A stretch of DNA of 64,000 nucleotides from Strix aluco (lineage: Eukaryota; Chordata; Aves; Strigiformes; Strigidae), in contig NC_133958.1 of NCBI RefSeq assembly GCF_031877795.1, forward strand, positions 5,146,001 to 5,210,000. Reading direction: 5' to 3'. This document shows, piece after piece, positions 9,721 to 21,700 of the stretch. Positions within the stretch are counted from its first letter, which is position 1, and every line of letters begins with the position of its first letter. The position numbers and the translations under genes are program-made. Under the pieces are notes generated by a model that was not told the origin of the DNA, made no database searches, and worked only from the letters and a program-made list of their open reading frames with translations.

Positions 9721-12700
9721 GTGAGTGGCCCCGGCGGGGTTGCCCGCGGGCCGGTGGTCGCCTGGCCGGGCAGGATGGCAGAGGTGGGGGGGCCGGGGGG
9801 GGGCCGGGGGGGGCGACCGCCGCTCCTCCGCGGTGGGCTGCAGCAACAGAGGGACGAGGCGAGACACGGCAGTTAACTAGGGGCAACTTTATTTTCCTAT
9901 TTTCTATCAAAGTTCAAAGAAGGGGGGGGACGACAAACACAGCCCCAACCGCCCCGGCGGGGCAGCCCCCGCCCCTGGCACCCCCCCACCCGCGATCGCG
10001 GTCCGCGGGAGCGGGCAGGATCGGCGGCAGCGAAGCCCTCATCGTCTTTGAACCTTTCTCTGCGTGGATTTGCGTTTCGGAGGATACCGACCCCTCTCTC
10101 CCTCCCCACCCGTGTCTCCCAACACCCCGCAGCCGCTGCTGCCGTGGGTGCCGGCCCCCCCCATCTCCCCCCCCCCCCCGCATCCCCGCGAGTGCGTGGC
10201 GTGGAGAATCGCTTGAGAAAGTTGAGCTGATGGCGTGTGTGTGCGTGGGGAATCGCTGTCCGCTGCAATTCGTGCGTGTTGCGGGAGATCGGGTGCGAGT
10301 TATTCCGGAGCTCTGGCTCTGCCGGGGGTGGGGGGGGGAAGCTCAGCCTTCCCAGGGCAGCCCCCTCCGGAGACGGGGAAGGTGCAGCCGAAAAGGGGGA
10401 GAAGTCAGAGCTCTCGGTGGGTCTGGGTGGAAAAAGAAGCAAATAAAGGTCCTTTTTATTTATTTATTTATTTATTTATTTTTTCCTCCGGCGAGGCTGG
10501 GTGCCCGCAGGACCGTGACACGGGGGTGTGCCGCGTCGTTCCGGCAGCACCCGCACCCCGCTGCCTCTCGGATGGGGGGTGTGGGGGGGATCCCCAGCAC
10601 ACTGCAGCAGCGAGCACCCAAAAAAAATCCTCTGGTGAGCTGGCCTGGGCTGGAGGAGCGTCACCCCGCCTGCGAGGACAGGGAGAAGGGACAGGGAGCG
10701 GCTGAGGGAGACTTGAAGGTTGGCAGAACAAACCTCCCTCCAGAGCATCCCGCCGGGCGGGGCTGGGGGTGCGGGCAGAGGGACCACCCTGCGTGGGGTG
10801 CTCGGCACCCCCGAGGAGGGCTCTGCTCCCTGGGTGGAAGCGGGGTGACGGGCTCAGCCTCTCCCCAGCTCCCCAACACAATCCCCGGCTGGCGAGGGGA
10901 AGGGGGTGCTGTGCCCACGGGGGGTGGGACACAGGGCTGAGCCCCTTCCCCGTGACCTGCCAGCGGCAGAGCATGCGGGGGGGGGTGTTGGGGCAGGGGG
11001 GCATGAGCGCTGCCTTCTGAGGCAGAGAGGGCAAGGAGGGGGGCTCTGGGGGCAAGGGGGGGGGACACAAGTGGGAAGGCAGCTGGGCAGGAGGGAGGAA
11101 GGGCTCTCCAGAGGTGGCTGGGGGGGGCACGGGCCGTTTGTACTCGTGTCTGACTCGCTGCTGGACGTCTCACCAGAGAGATTCAGGAGGACGGGGACCT
11201 CCAGGCTGCCCCACCAAAGGCATCCAGACCACGGGCCACTCGCCCTCGCAGGGGAGGTTGCGTGAAAACAAGACCCTCTGTCCCCTTCTCTGGGTGCCCC
11301 AAAGGTTTCATGTGTGCGGGGCGGGGGGGGGGAGGCTGGGCGGGGAGGCTGTGTGTCCATCCCCCCCCCCCCCCCCCGAGCCAGAGGAGCTGCAACACCC
11401 CGAGCAGTGACTGCAGGGAAGGCGTACGCTGAGCAGTAGGGATGGGGTGAGCAGGGGGCCTCATCCTGCTGCTTTCTGAAGCAGCCCCCCCATGGCATGG
11501 AGGAGCCTGGGCGAGCGGGGCCCGGCACGGAGGAAGCCCAACTCTTCACATCTGGGCTCTTCTTTCTGATGAGCCAAAAAAGCCCTTTGGTTGGGAGAAA
11601 GTGATCGCTGCCACAGCGGCCGGGCTGGGAGGCTGCACGTTCCTCAGCAATTATTTTTTTTTTTTTTTTGTGAGTCAAGTCGTGAGGATAAATATTTACC
11701 TCTAAAGCTGCCTGTGTCCAAAGGTCTCTGGCAGGACCAGTAAAAGGAAACATGTCTTACAGCTAGAAAAGAAGCAACACAGCCTGATGCTGCTGGGGGA
11801 AGCCGTGGGAGCGAGAGGAAAGCGGGCCATCGCGTTGTTTGCTGGCTGGCTGTCGGAGGCTTGTGCATCTGCCTGCAAATCCTTGCTGTGCTCCGGCACC
11901 CCAGAGACGGCTGAGGATTAGGTTTAAATTCTCTGCAGATGTTTTATTGATATGAGTTTAGCGAACACGTATCTGTGAGGCGATTTCTTTTGGGTAGAAA
12001 AAACCCCCCGCAGCTTGCCCCTCCGTCCAAACTCCCCACTTGATACCTCTGCGAGGGTCTGCGGAGCTTCACGCGGCTTGGCAGCGCTGCGAGCGGGGAG
12101 GAGAGGAGGGCCCCAGGAAAAAATACCCACCCAGCAGCCAGGGCTGAGCATGCTGCTGGATTTTGGGGGGTCCGAGCTGCCCTGTGCGGGCTGTGAACCG
12201 CGGGGAAGGGCTGTGTCTGCCCTTCCTCCCCCAGCGGGATGGCTCCGTGCCGCGCTCCGGGCTCTGCTGGCGCTCCCAGCTTGGACGCGGTGCGGGGTGC
12301 TGCAGGCACCCTCCTGGGGCTGCTGAGGGGACACGCAGCACCCTGCTCTCTGCGAGGCCAAGGAAGCGAGGTGACAAAAGCCGGGAGACCGAGGCCAGCT
12401 CACCGCCACACATCCCTGCCAGCTCCCCGGCACGTGGATTTACTGTTGGGCTTCACACCCTGGCACGAGCGAGCGCCCGCCCCGGCACTGGGGTGTGCAG
12501 CCGAGGGTGCTGGGGCCCCTCGCAAGGATGGTCCGTGTGGTTCAGTGCCTTTTGCCTCAGGGCAAGGCCGTCTCCCTTCCCTGCCTGCCTGCCCGCACCG
12601 ATCCCTGCCTGGGAGGCCCATGGAGCCAGCGAGGAGGCAGGAGCACGGCGGGAGGAGAAGCTTTGGATGGCGTTTTGGGAAGAGGCTTCCTTGCATCAGC

Positions 12701-15700
12701 TGGAGAAGACCGAATTGGAGCTGAGACCTGGACTTGCTCCAGCGGGATCTGCGGCAGAGGAGGAATGGCACCGCTGTGGGATGGCTCTCCATGCCTGGGG
12801 GCTGGTTGCCCTGGGGCCAGCGGCTGCAGAAGGAGCAGGTTGTCCCAGCTGCTGCACTGGGGGACTCTGGGCTGGGGTTTCCCGGTGTGTAAAGGTGCAG
12901 AGCTGACCCCTTTCTACTCAAAGCACCAAAGCATCATCCATCTCATGGCCAAGAGCTGGCATTTCTGCCCTGAGGAGCATTTGGGGATGCCTGTTTCTCC
13001 TCCACCAGGCCAGGCTGTGTGTCAGGAGTGTGCCTCCACCGCTCGTGGATCCTGCCTGCCTCCCATGTGGAATATAATCCTGAAAGGCCAAGGAGGGCCT
13101 TCCCAAGGGGCATCTGCCACCCAAAATTGGATCTAACGTGGGGTGTAGGGGCTCTGCGCCAGCTCCTGGTTACCTGGACACCCTCCAGACCTCTCTGAAC
13201 CCAGCAGTGTTTGTTCGGGGGCATCGGCTGAAGACCAGGAGGACGGGATCTGTTCCTTGGCCTGACTGCAGGCAGCGGAGGTGTTTCCACCCGGGGCTGC
13301 TGCCCGTTGTCCCCCGGCATTGCCCCATCCCTCCTGCAGAGCCATCCGAGCCCCGAGCATCCCCTCTCCTCTCCCCGTGGCCCGAGGAGCGTGTTCCGAC
13401 CTGGCGAGGTGGGCAGAGGCGTGCGTGGCCACTTGCTCCTGTGGCCACTTGCTCCCGTGGCACGCAGGAGGCAGGGGACGAGTGTCCACCCCAGGGTGGT
13501 GGCAGGGGACAAGCCCTGCCTGCGTGGGGGGAGCTGCTTGCTGGGGCTGAGCACTCCCTCCCCGAGCGTGGGAGCTGCGTGTCCTGGTGGGTGGGGGGGG
13601 GACACGGGTGGCCCTTGTCACATGCCTGTAGGTGTCACTGTCCCCCTGCCATACCCGGCCGAGCGGCCACGGGTTGGAAAGGGGCTGGGAGCTGGAGGTT
13701 GGGGTTTGCTGTGCCCATGTGCCTTGTGTGTGGCATCAAGGGGAAGGGTGGGGGCTGCTCCCCAGTGGCGATAGGCACTGCACGAAGTGGGGGTCTCCCT
13801 CTGCATCACCCTCCGGGGCGGCCGAGGTTGCCCTCCAGGTCCCCGTCGTGCCCATCTTTGCCCATTCCAGGGCTTTTCTTGCCTGTGGTTGCAAGCTGGT
13901 AGATGGGGGAGGGGGGTCAGGAGTGGCAGCGGGTCCTGCCCACCCTGTCCCCATCGCTTGGCTGGTGCAGGATTGGGGTTAGGGGGTGTCCAGCTGTGCC
14001 AATGTACCTGTTCCCCTTCCCCGTGCACCCGTGATGGGATGGGCCTGGGATTGCCTGGGATTGGCTTGGCAAGAATCGATTTGAAAAAGCAAAAGAAAAT
14101 GAGAAAATGATAGAAACAGGATGAGAGCTGAGGGAGTGCTGGGTGGGGGGGGGGGGGTGCACAGTGCTGCTTGCCAAGGCAGGGTCCAAGGAGCAGGCAG
14201 GAGCCAGGCAAGCTGGATGGTTGCCACCCCGAGGGGCGGCTAGCACAGAGGCACGCAGGAGGCCGTCCCCGGGAGGAAGAGTTTGTACCGAGCTGCAGCC
14301 GATCTGCGGCCCTGCCAAGCCCGAGTGCTCAAAAACCCATGAGTCAGATGCCCTAAAAATCCTGTGGCAGGCCTGAAAACGATGAGCTGCAGAATAAAAC
14401 CCAAGCCGCGATGGGCGCCGAGGGTTTGGATGGGCTTTCTGCTTCCCTTGATTCTTGAGAGGTCATGCGTGGAGGCTCGTGTCCCCGAGCACCGGGGCTG
14501 GGTGTTTGTTTATTTGCCTGTTTGGTTTTAATAAGAAACAGAGAGTCCCGTGGCATCACGTGGCTCCGGCAGCCCAGGCGTTGGGTTAACCCTCCACCTT
14601 CCCCACCCCACGTCTTGGGGCGCGTCACCGCTGCCGGGGTGACATCCCGCTTTGCTTTTTCAGGCCACCAGCTGGATTTAGTCGTATTTAACAGCCTGTG
14701 GTGGGGTTGTGGCTGGGGACACGTCCCGGCTGGGTGTAGGTATGATGGAAGGAGCCCAAAGGCAGCTCTAACGCTGGGGAGCAGCAGGGGCTGATGTGTG
14801 GGGGTCCCGGGGAGGGGATACAAGGGATTCGCCCCACCCGGTTGCCCTCCCTCACCTCTCTGTGCCCTCATCTCTCCTTCCCGCCCTGCCCCCTCGCCCA
14901 GATGAGATCCTCCGCTCGCTGGCCGGCCCCCCGTCCCCGCCGGGGCAGGACCCCCATGGCTGGCGGGTGCCCGTGGACTGCGTGCGAGCCAACGAGCTGT
15001 GCGCGGCGGAGCCCAGCTGCAGCTCCCGCTACCGCACGCTGCGGCAGTGCCTGGCCGGCCGCGACAGGAACACCATGCTGGCCAACAAGGAATGCCAGGC
15101 GGCCCTGGAGGTGCTGCAGGAGAGCCCCCTCTACGACTGCCGCTGCAAGCGAGGGATGAAAAAGGAGCTTCAGTGCCTTCAGATCTACTGGAGTATACAC
15201 CTCGGGCTGACCGAAGGTACGGGGCAGGGCTCCACGGGGTTGCGATGGGGTGGAGGGTCCTCACCCACTTTGGTGTTGGGAAGCTCTGAGGGCACCTCGT
15301 TGCTCTAATAAAAATGGGGTGAGCAGCGCCCTGGGCTGCACGGGCACCCCAGGCAAGGCAGGTGGTCCCCCCTTTTCTCAGAGGATGCTGGTGGGGGCTG
15401 GGCTGGGAGCTGGTCTACTCAATGCGGGTGCAGGGCAAGGGAGAAACGGGCTGGGGGCTGCGTTGGCAGCAAGAGCTGATCACTGTCGTGGCAGAGATGT
15501 TGTGCCCGAGCCTCTGGGCACCTGCGAGCCAGGACAGGGCTCCCTTCCAGCTGGGCTCCCTCCCTCCTGCCAGTCCTGGAGGAGGAGATGTGCCCATGGG
15601 GTGCAGAGGTTGGGGCAGGGCTTTGCACCTCAGTACCAGCTGTAGGGATCTCTTAGGGTGCAGAGGTTGTTGTGGCCCCCCCCAGCCCCCTGTTAGCCCT

Positions 15701-18700
15701 GGCTCCGGGGGGGTTTGTGGGCTGGGGAGCAGCAGCGAGGATTCGCTGGGGTCTCACCTTGCGATGCACCGGAGCCGGCCAGAATTGTAGCCGGGTGAAG
15801 GCGTAAATCAGAGGCTGGAGCAGTGCGGGTGATTGGAATTGGATTTTGCTGGCCCAGGGCTGGTTTGTTCACTGAAGGCAGGGGGAGGCAGCGGGCTTCA
15901 CCCACTGCCCCTCGCCCCTCTGCCGGGGCATCACTGGGGCTGCCCCGGACGCTTGTGCTGCTGGTCCAGGGCTGCAGAGGGGCACTTTGCTGGGCTCAGA
16001 GGAAGGACCTGGCTGTCGGGAGCTCTGCTGGGGCTGGGGCTGGGGCTGGTGGGGTTTGCTTTGCTGTCCTGTCACCCCTGCACAGCTCTGGCAGCGCCCG
16101 CCTGGCCCCAGACTGGAGAGGAGCAGAGCCAGCATCAGTTTAACAGTATAGATCCCTTTAATGGGCTTAGGACTGGCTCTGCATGTGGAGGCTCTTAAAT
16201 CCGGGCTCAGCTTGTGCAAAACCGCCTGTACCAGAGCCCCAGGGTTGTGGCACAGACCTCGCAAGGGCACATGCCCGCCTGGCCGGTGGCAGCCTGCGAG
16301 CAGACGGACCCTTGGCCGCCCGTGGCACCAATATTGGCAGCTTGGCCCCTGCTTCCACCAATGATTTGGGTCTGTAAAACCGCCTGTTCCTCTGCTGTTT
16401 CGTTTCCCCAGCTGGAAGCCACCTCCTTTAGCAGCTTGAGCTGAAGGGATTCATTTGATGGAGCCGGCGGAGGAGCCTCCGTCCCTGGCAGCCTCGTTCC
16501 TGCAGTGGGTGCAGGTCTCCGACCTCCCCCCCTGAGCTGGGATCGAAGCCAGAGGAGGTGGTGGTGGTGCTGGGAGGGCTTTGGGCAGGGATGCAGGGAG
16601 CTGTACCTGAGCATGCACCCCCCGGGTGACATTACCTTCAAATCTGGGTCAGCAACAGGGACTAGAGCCTGAAAACCAGCCCAGAGCAGGAATTACTGCT
16701 TAATTGTTTTCTACCCCTCATTAGCAGCCTTCATTCAGCAATTTCAGAGGGCTTTGCAGACATGAATGAAGGATGCTTTACTGCTTGATGGGTACTCCAG
16801 GACCTGTACCAGGAGAAGGAGGAGGAGGAGGTGGGAAGAGAAGTGATTATACCAAGTCTTAAGGAGAGGTAGAAGCTTTGGGGAGATCCAGCAGCTCACA
16901 GCTTTAACGTGCATGAACCTGTGAGTGTAGAAGCGATGAGGAGCCCAGGGTAGACCCTGATCTTCTGCCTTTTAGCAAAGATGCTGTGCCCGGTGGTCCC
17001 CCAACCAGCCTCTTGGCTGCGGGAGCTAACCTGTCCCTGCCATTAAGGAGGACTGTTTTCACTCCAGCCTCATTCCTGGAGGTTAATTGCATCTCAGTGA
17101 GCTCAAGAAAAGTCCACTGCCCTTTTAATGCTCAGTAATTTTCCTAGCAAGCAGCAGGATTCAGCTAGTATTTAATTATTTATTGCATTGGCAAAGCAAT
17201 ATACCGGGAGGTTACAGTGTTTCCTAAATGCACTTTAATAAAGGTGCTATTTGTCATCGGAGCATTAGGAAGCCCAGCGAGGCGAAGGGGCTTGACCCGA
17301 AGTGGGGGGACGTCGCAGGCTGCCCGGAGTGTGTTTCCTTCCCCGCGATGAGCAGCCGCGGCAGGAGCTGCCCTTGGCCCCGGCGTGGGCTCTTGCTCCC
17401 GTGTAGCATCACCCTGAGGGTGGTGGCAAGGCCAGATGCGGGGTGATGGGCTGAAACCCCACAGCCCAACCTGGCATCCCAGCGGGGTCTCCCTGGCCCA
17501 GCCACCCAGCTCTGCCCTCCCAAATTTCCAAGGAATGGCGCTGAGGAGCTGCTGGGCTCAGAGCGAGCCCTCCCGCACTGCTCCCTGCCTCTTAATGAGC
17601 TTGTTTTCCAGCACAAGGATTCAAGTGGCTCCTTAATTACACGGGATAAATGCTGCTGCCTTGGGCTAATAATAACTCGGCGGAGCAGACGTGGGCTGAG
17701 CGGTCCGGGCTGCCGGGTCCGTCCCCGGGACACCCAGCGAGGGCACCCGCTGCGGGCGGGGATCCTGCCGGGCGCAGCAGAGATCGATGCTCCGGGCTGC
17801 TGGTCAGCCTCTGACTGGGGTTTTCAAAGTCCAGCCATTGATTATTTTTATTTTATTTTATTTTATTTTATTTTCCTGTGGCTGCTGGGGTTTGAGGGGA
17901 ACATTTCCTCTCCCGAGAGCCGTGGCCGGCTCTCCTGAAATCAGCCTTTTCTGCAGTTCCACGAAGCAAAAACACGTGGTTTTGCCCTGAAATCAGAGAT
18001 GGGAGAGAGGAGGTTTGCTCCCAGCCTGGGGACCGTGCTCAGGTTCCCTCTGGAAAGTGCAGATTGTGATGGATGAGCCCCTGGGGTGCAGCGTGGGTGG
18101 ATCAGGGGTGGGGAAGCTCCTCAGGGCTCTCCGGTTGGGTCTGTATCCTCCCAATGAAATATTTCCCTTTTCCCAAAGTACATCAGAGGCAGAGCAGGGT
18201 GGAAAACAATCTTCACAGCATTTTTTTTTCAGGCAAATGCTTTTTTTTTTTTTTTTTCAACAACAATAAAACAATCCAGAGTTGAGTCTAGACCCTAAAA
18301 CCTTCAGCTTGCAGCTGGCCCAGACTCTGCGGACGTCGTCACGAAACATTGACCTTTCAAATGGAAATTCCCCCAACTCTTGAGGTCAGTTTGAACGCAG
18401 CCGCTGCCAAACCTGACTCGCACAAGGAGCTGAGCTTGCGGCAGGCACCTGCCTGCCCGGCCACAAACTCCCAGCCAGCAAGAATTAAGCTGAGTTGGTC
18501 CAAAATGGTTTTTTTTTTGTTGCAGGGTAGTGCTTTAAACGCTTTTTGGTTTTTCCTTCCCAAATCGCAGATTGCCACTCCAGGGGGGTGCCCGCGCCTG
18601 GCCGTAGCCTCGGTGGTGGCTGAGGTTATTCACTGTGGTTTTTAATTTGCTTTTTCTCCCCCTTCTCTTTCTTCCCTCCCACTCTAGGAGAAGAATTTTA

Positions 18701-21700
18701 TGAAGCTTCCCCCTACGAGCCGGTCACCTCTCGTCTCTCTGATATATTCAGACTTGCTTCAATTTTCTCAGGTAATAAAAGCAACATGCTTCCGCTGTTT
18801 TATCTTCTCTTGCCCGTGAACGTAGACCTGCTACCGAGCTCCCTGGCAAGGAAAACACGCAACTCCTTCCGCCGTGGTTTGATCCTTTGCTCCTCCAGCT
18901 CCTGTGGCCGCTCTCCTGCCCGTCTCCTCTCCCATCGCCCCGGAGCCGGTGCCTTGAGCATCAGTTGGGGGTGACACGTGGCCCCTGCAGCCAGCCGGGG
19001 TGCTGGAGCCTGATTGAGGGGAGCGATGTAGGGGCTGGTTCACTGCCAGGGTTTGATGCACTTTGGGACAAATTCTCTCTGTTTCAGACCTTCCCGGCGG
19101 GATCAGCCCCGGCTGAGGCGAGGGCTCGCTTTGAGCCCCTGCCCAGCAGTGACAGCAGAGCCACGGGCCACAGCCTCCTTCTTGGGTGTCCTATTCCCCC
19201 CCCAAGCTGTGATTTAGGTTTTTACCTTTTGGATTCAGCTGCTTCCAACCGTGGGCTTCTACCGAATAGCTGAGGTGGGCTGGAGAGCCTGTAATCCCCT
19301 CGTTTGTCTTGTCGACGCATCCCCTCAAGCAGCCAAGTGTCACGGCATTAGGCAGGGCAGGAGGGGGAGGCTCCGGGGGTCCAGACCCTCCCGCTGCCCA
19401 TCCATTGCTCTGTGTAAAGTGGTTTGTTTTCTGGAAGATTTGGGACTGGCAGGACACCCCGTATGTGGGGAAGCTGAGGGGGGGGCCCCTGTTTGCTGTC
19501 CCTCCCCGGGGTAGTCAGCCTCGAGCAGAGCTACAGGCTGCAACTGGGGGAAGGATGCTGAGCCCTTCGGAGCATCTCTCAGCCTCCACATCCTCCTCTC
19601 GGGAACCCAAAACTCCACCACCATCCTCAGGAACTTTTTTTTGCCATCTATTTCCATGACAACCCTCGGTGCTGCCACCCCCACTCCCCCCCCCCCGTTT
19701 TCAAATTAGGTCAGCAATGCCTTGGCTTCTCCTTGCTCTTTCTCCTCTTAACCCTTTCCTCAAAAGCCACCCACCGCTGCAGGGTTTTGGGGGTCTCTTC
19801 ATCCCCAGATCTCATGGTGGCACCTCGGGGATCCCGCAGTGAGGCCGTGCCCCCCCGGGCTGTGCAGCTCTGCCCGAAGCCACCCCAGCTCCCCTGGGGA
19901 CACCTCAGAGGGGGACTGTGACACCACGTCCCCTCGCTGCTGTCACCCGCCGGGTTTTAGCTCCCGAAACGAATTTGCCAGGCTCCCTCCGGGGAGCTTA
20001 GCACCAGTTCAGGATGACGATGCCACCCCCTCCCGTCTCCCGCATGCCTTTTTGGATTACATTAGCGTCAAGGAAATATTTTAGCTTCTGGAAAGTATGA
20101 AAAGCAAAGTGTCTGGAGTGGGGGATTATACGCTCATGGGTTGATTTATTCATAAAAGCAAAGCGAGAGGAGAAGGAAGTCTGTCTGGCAATTTTGGGGC
20201 TGGGGGAAGAGGGGAATTGACAGGTTTTATGCTCTGGAGTTGTGCTGGGACCATCGGGGTGGCCTCGATGCTTCTTCCACCCCTTCTCCATCCCCCTCGC
20301 GCAGGGCTGGAGCGGTGGGAGCGGTGAGCAGCTGCCCCCCGGGACCCCCAGCCCCGACCCGCGATTGAAGCAAACGAGCTGTTAGTGTTGTTTCTCGATA
20401 ACAAGGCTGAGGCAGAGCGCTGCTAATTGCCTGTGGGGATAACAGAGGGATTACTTTACCTTTCTCGAAGGAAGGGGCTGTGTAAGCGAGGAGCGGGGCG
20501 ATGCACGCTGTTCTGATTTCTCGCGCCCTCGGTGGGCAGCCAGCTGGGATCGGGGCGGGGGGGCTGGTGGCACCGTAAGCGAGCATCGCAAGCGAGCACC
20601 CCGAGCAAGCACAGCAGCCCTCCCCGCACATGGGGTTTTGCCCTCCCAGACCCCTCCGTGGAGCAGAACATCCCAGACTGGGCTCTGCAGTGCCAAGGGG
20701 TGCCGGGGATGGCCCCATGGAAACCACAGCCTGTGGGGAGGAAGGAGGAGGCTCCGGGTGGGAAACCAGCCCCACGCCGTGTCTCTGCCCACGCGGGCAC
20801 CAACCCACAGCAGCAGCACCGCAGAGGCCGGTGGGTGTCAGACCCCCGGCCTCAGCCCACGCCGCACAGCACGGAGTGAGCTGGCAGCAGCGCTGCCTTC
20901 CCCATCACCCTCCTCCTCCTCCTCTGCCCTGACCCCATCCTGCACCGAGAGGCCTGAGGGGACGGCTGGTGGCACCAGGCCTCCCAGCGCGGTTCCCTCC
21001 CCAGCTCCTTGGCCCCCGTTTCCTTCTCACCTCATGAAATTTTCATGCTTGTGCTTTATTAATGAGCTCCCCAGAAACCCTGCACTTTCAAGCATCGGCT
21101 CTATTAAAATGCATCCAGGTCCCTGCAGGTCTCGGGCAGGGCAGGAGCGATGCTCTGGAGGATGAGGCAATCAGGCAGTGCTTTGCACAGATCCCACGCT
21201 TGTGCCGGAGAGCTGCTGCGCTGGCTGGCAACGTTGCTCGTGGGGCTCGGAGCCGGGGCGGCCGCCAGCACCCCTGGGTGCAGAGGGTGCTCGGTGCATC
21301 CCCCTCAAATTCCAGAGCTCGTCTGGGCAAGGAGAAAAGAGCGCCATGTGTCCCCCAACCTCTGTAAGTGTCTTTTGCCCTTTCTGCTTCTCTGACATCA
21401 GTGTCATGAGCTCTTTCCATCCTCAGCCCTCAGCTGGAGGGACCCGGGCTGCAAAGTGACAATCCCAGCCTCATCCTGTCTTTGGGGCTCGGCTGCACAG
21501 GGAGGGTGTGAAGCCTCGAAGGACTTGCCTTCCCCTCCTTTCCCCCCTCTCACCGCTTTATTCCTGACAGGGCTTCTGGCCCGTTTGCAGGAGGAGCAGG
21601 GAGGAGGCTTCTCCCCCAGCGCAGCGCCCGTTCGCGCTCCGACCATCCGTCAGCTCCAACATCTCTCCGCTCAGGCGACCTTCTTGCCTCTTGCGCTATT

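Larger units (their letters stand above)
9721..14901 (+). other. GFRA2: GFRA2 intron 1
   Basis: This 5181-bp intron has GTGAGT and CCCAG borders. It is GC-rich. It holds a G-run cluster (9785-9813), a (TTTA)n microsatellite (10453-10484), poly-C runs (10167-10179; 11361-11377), a T16 run (11654-11669) and a G13 run (14145-14157). Long open frames on both strands (for example 10854-11753 on -) reflect stop-codon depletion in GC-rich DNA. No gene, RNA gene or mobile element is recognised inside. Confidence 0.9.
15217..18687 (+). other. GFRA2: GFRA2 intron 2
   Basis: This 3471-bp intron has GTACGG and CTCTAG borders. Its first part is GC-rich and unremarkable. Two AT-biased blocks (about 16680-16790 and 17095-17275) are listed separately. 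A (TTTTA)n repeat lies at 17841-17874 and a T17 run at 18241-18257. No coding or RNA gene is supported. Confidence 0.9.

Noticed and set aside
9681-10940. A 419-codon open frame starting at the GFRA2 ATG.
   Set aside because: After residue 13 it runs through the GTGAGT donor into GC-rich intron 1. Its sequence has no receptor similarity and includes homopolymer-encoded tracts. The joined nine-exon frame explains the gene fully.
10854-11753. A 299-codon open frame on - in intron 1.
   Set aside because: Low-complexity Pro/Ser/Ala-rich translation containing poly-C and poly-T derived runs; no recognisable domain.
14353-15264. A 303-codon open frame on -.
   Set aside because: Antisense of GFRA2 exon 2 and its GC-rich flanks; the + strand carries the conserved receptor sequence.
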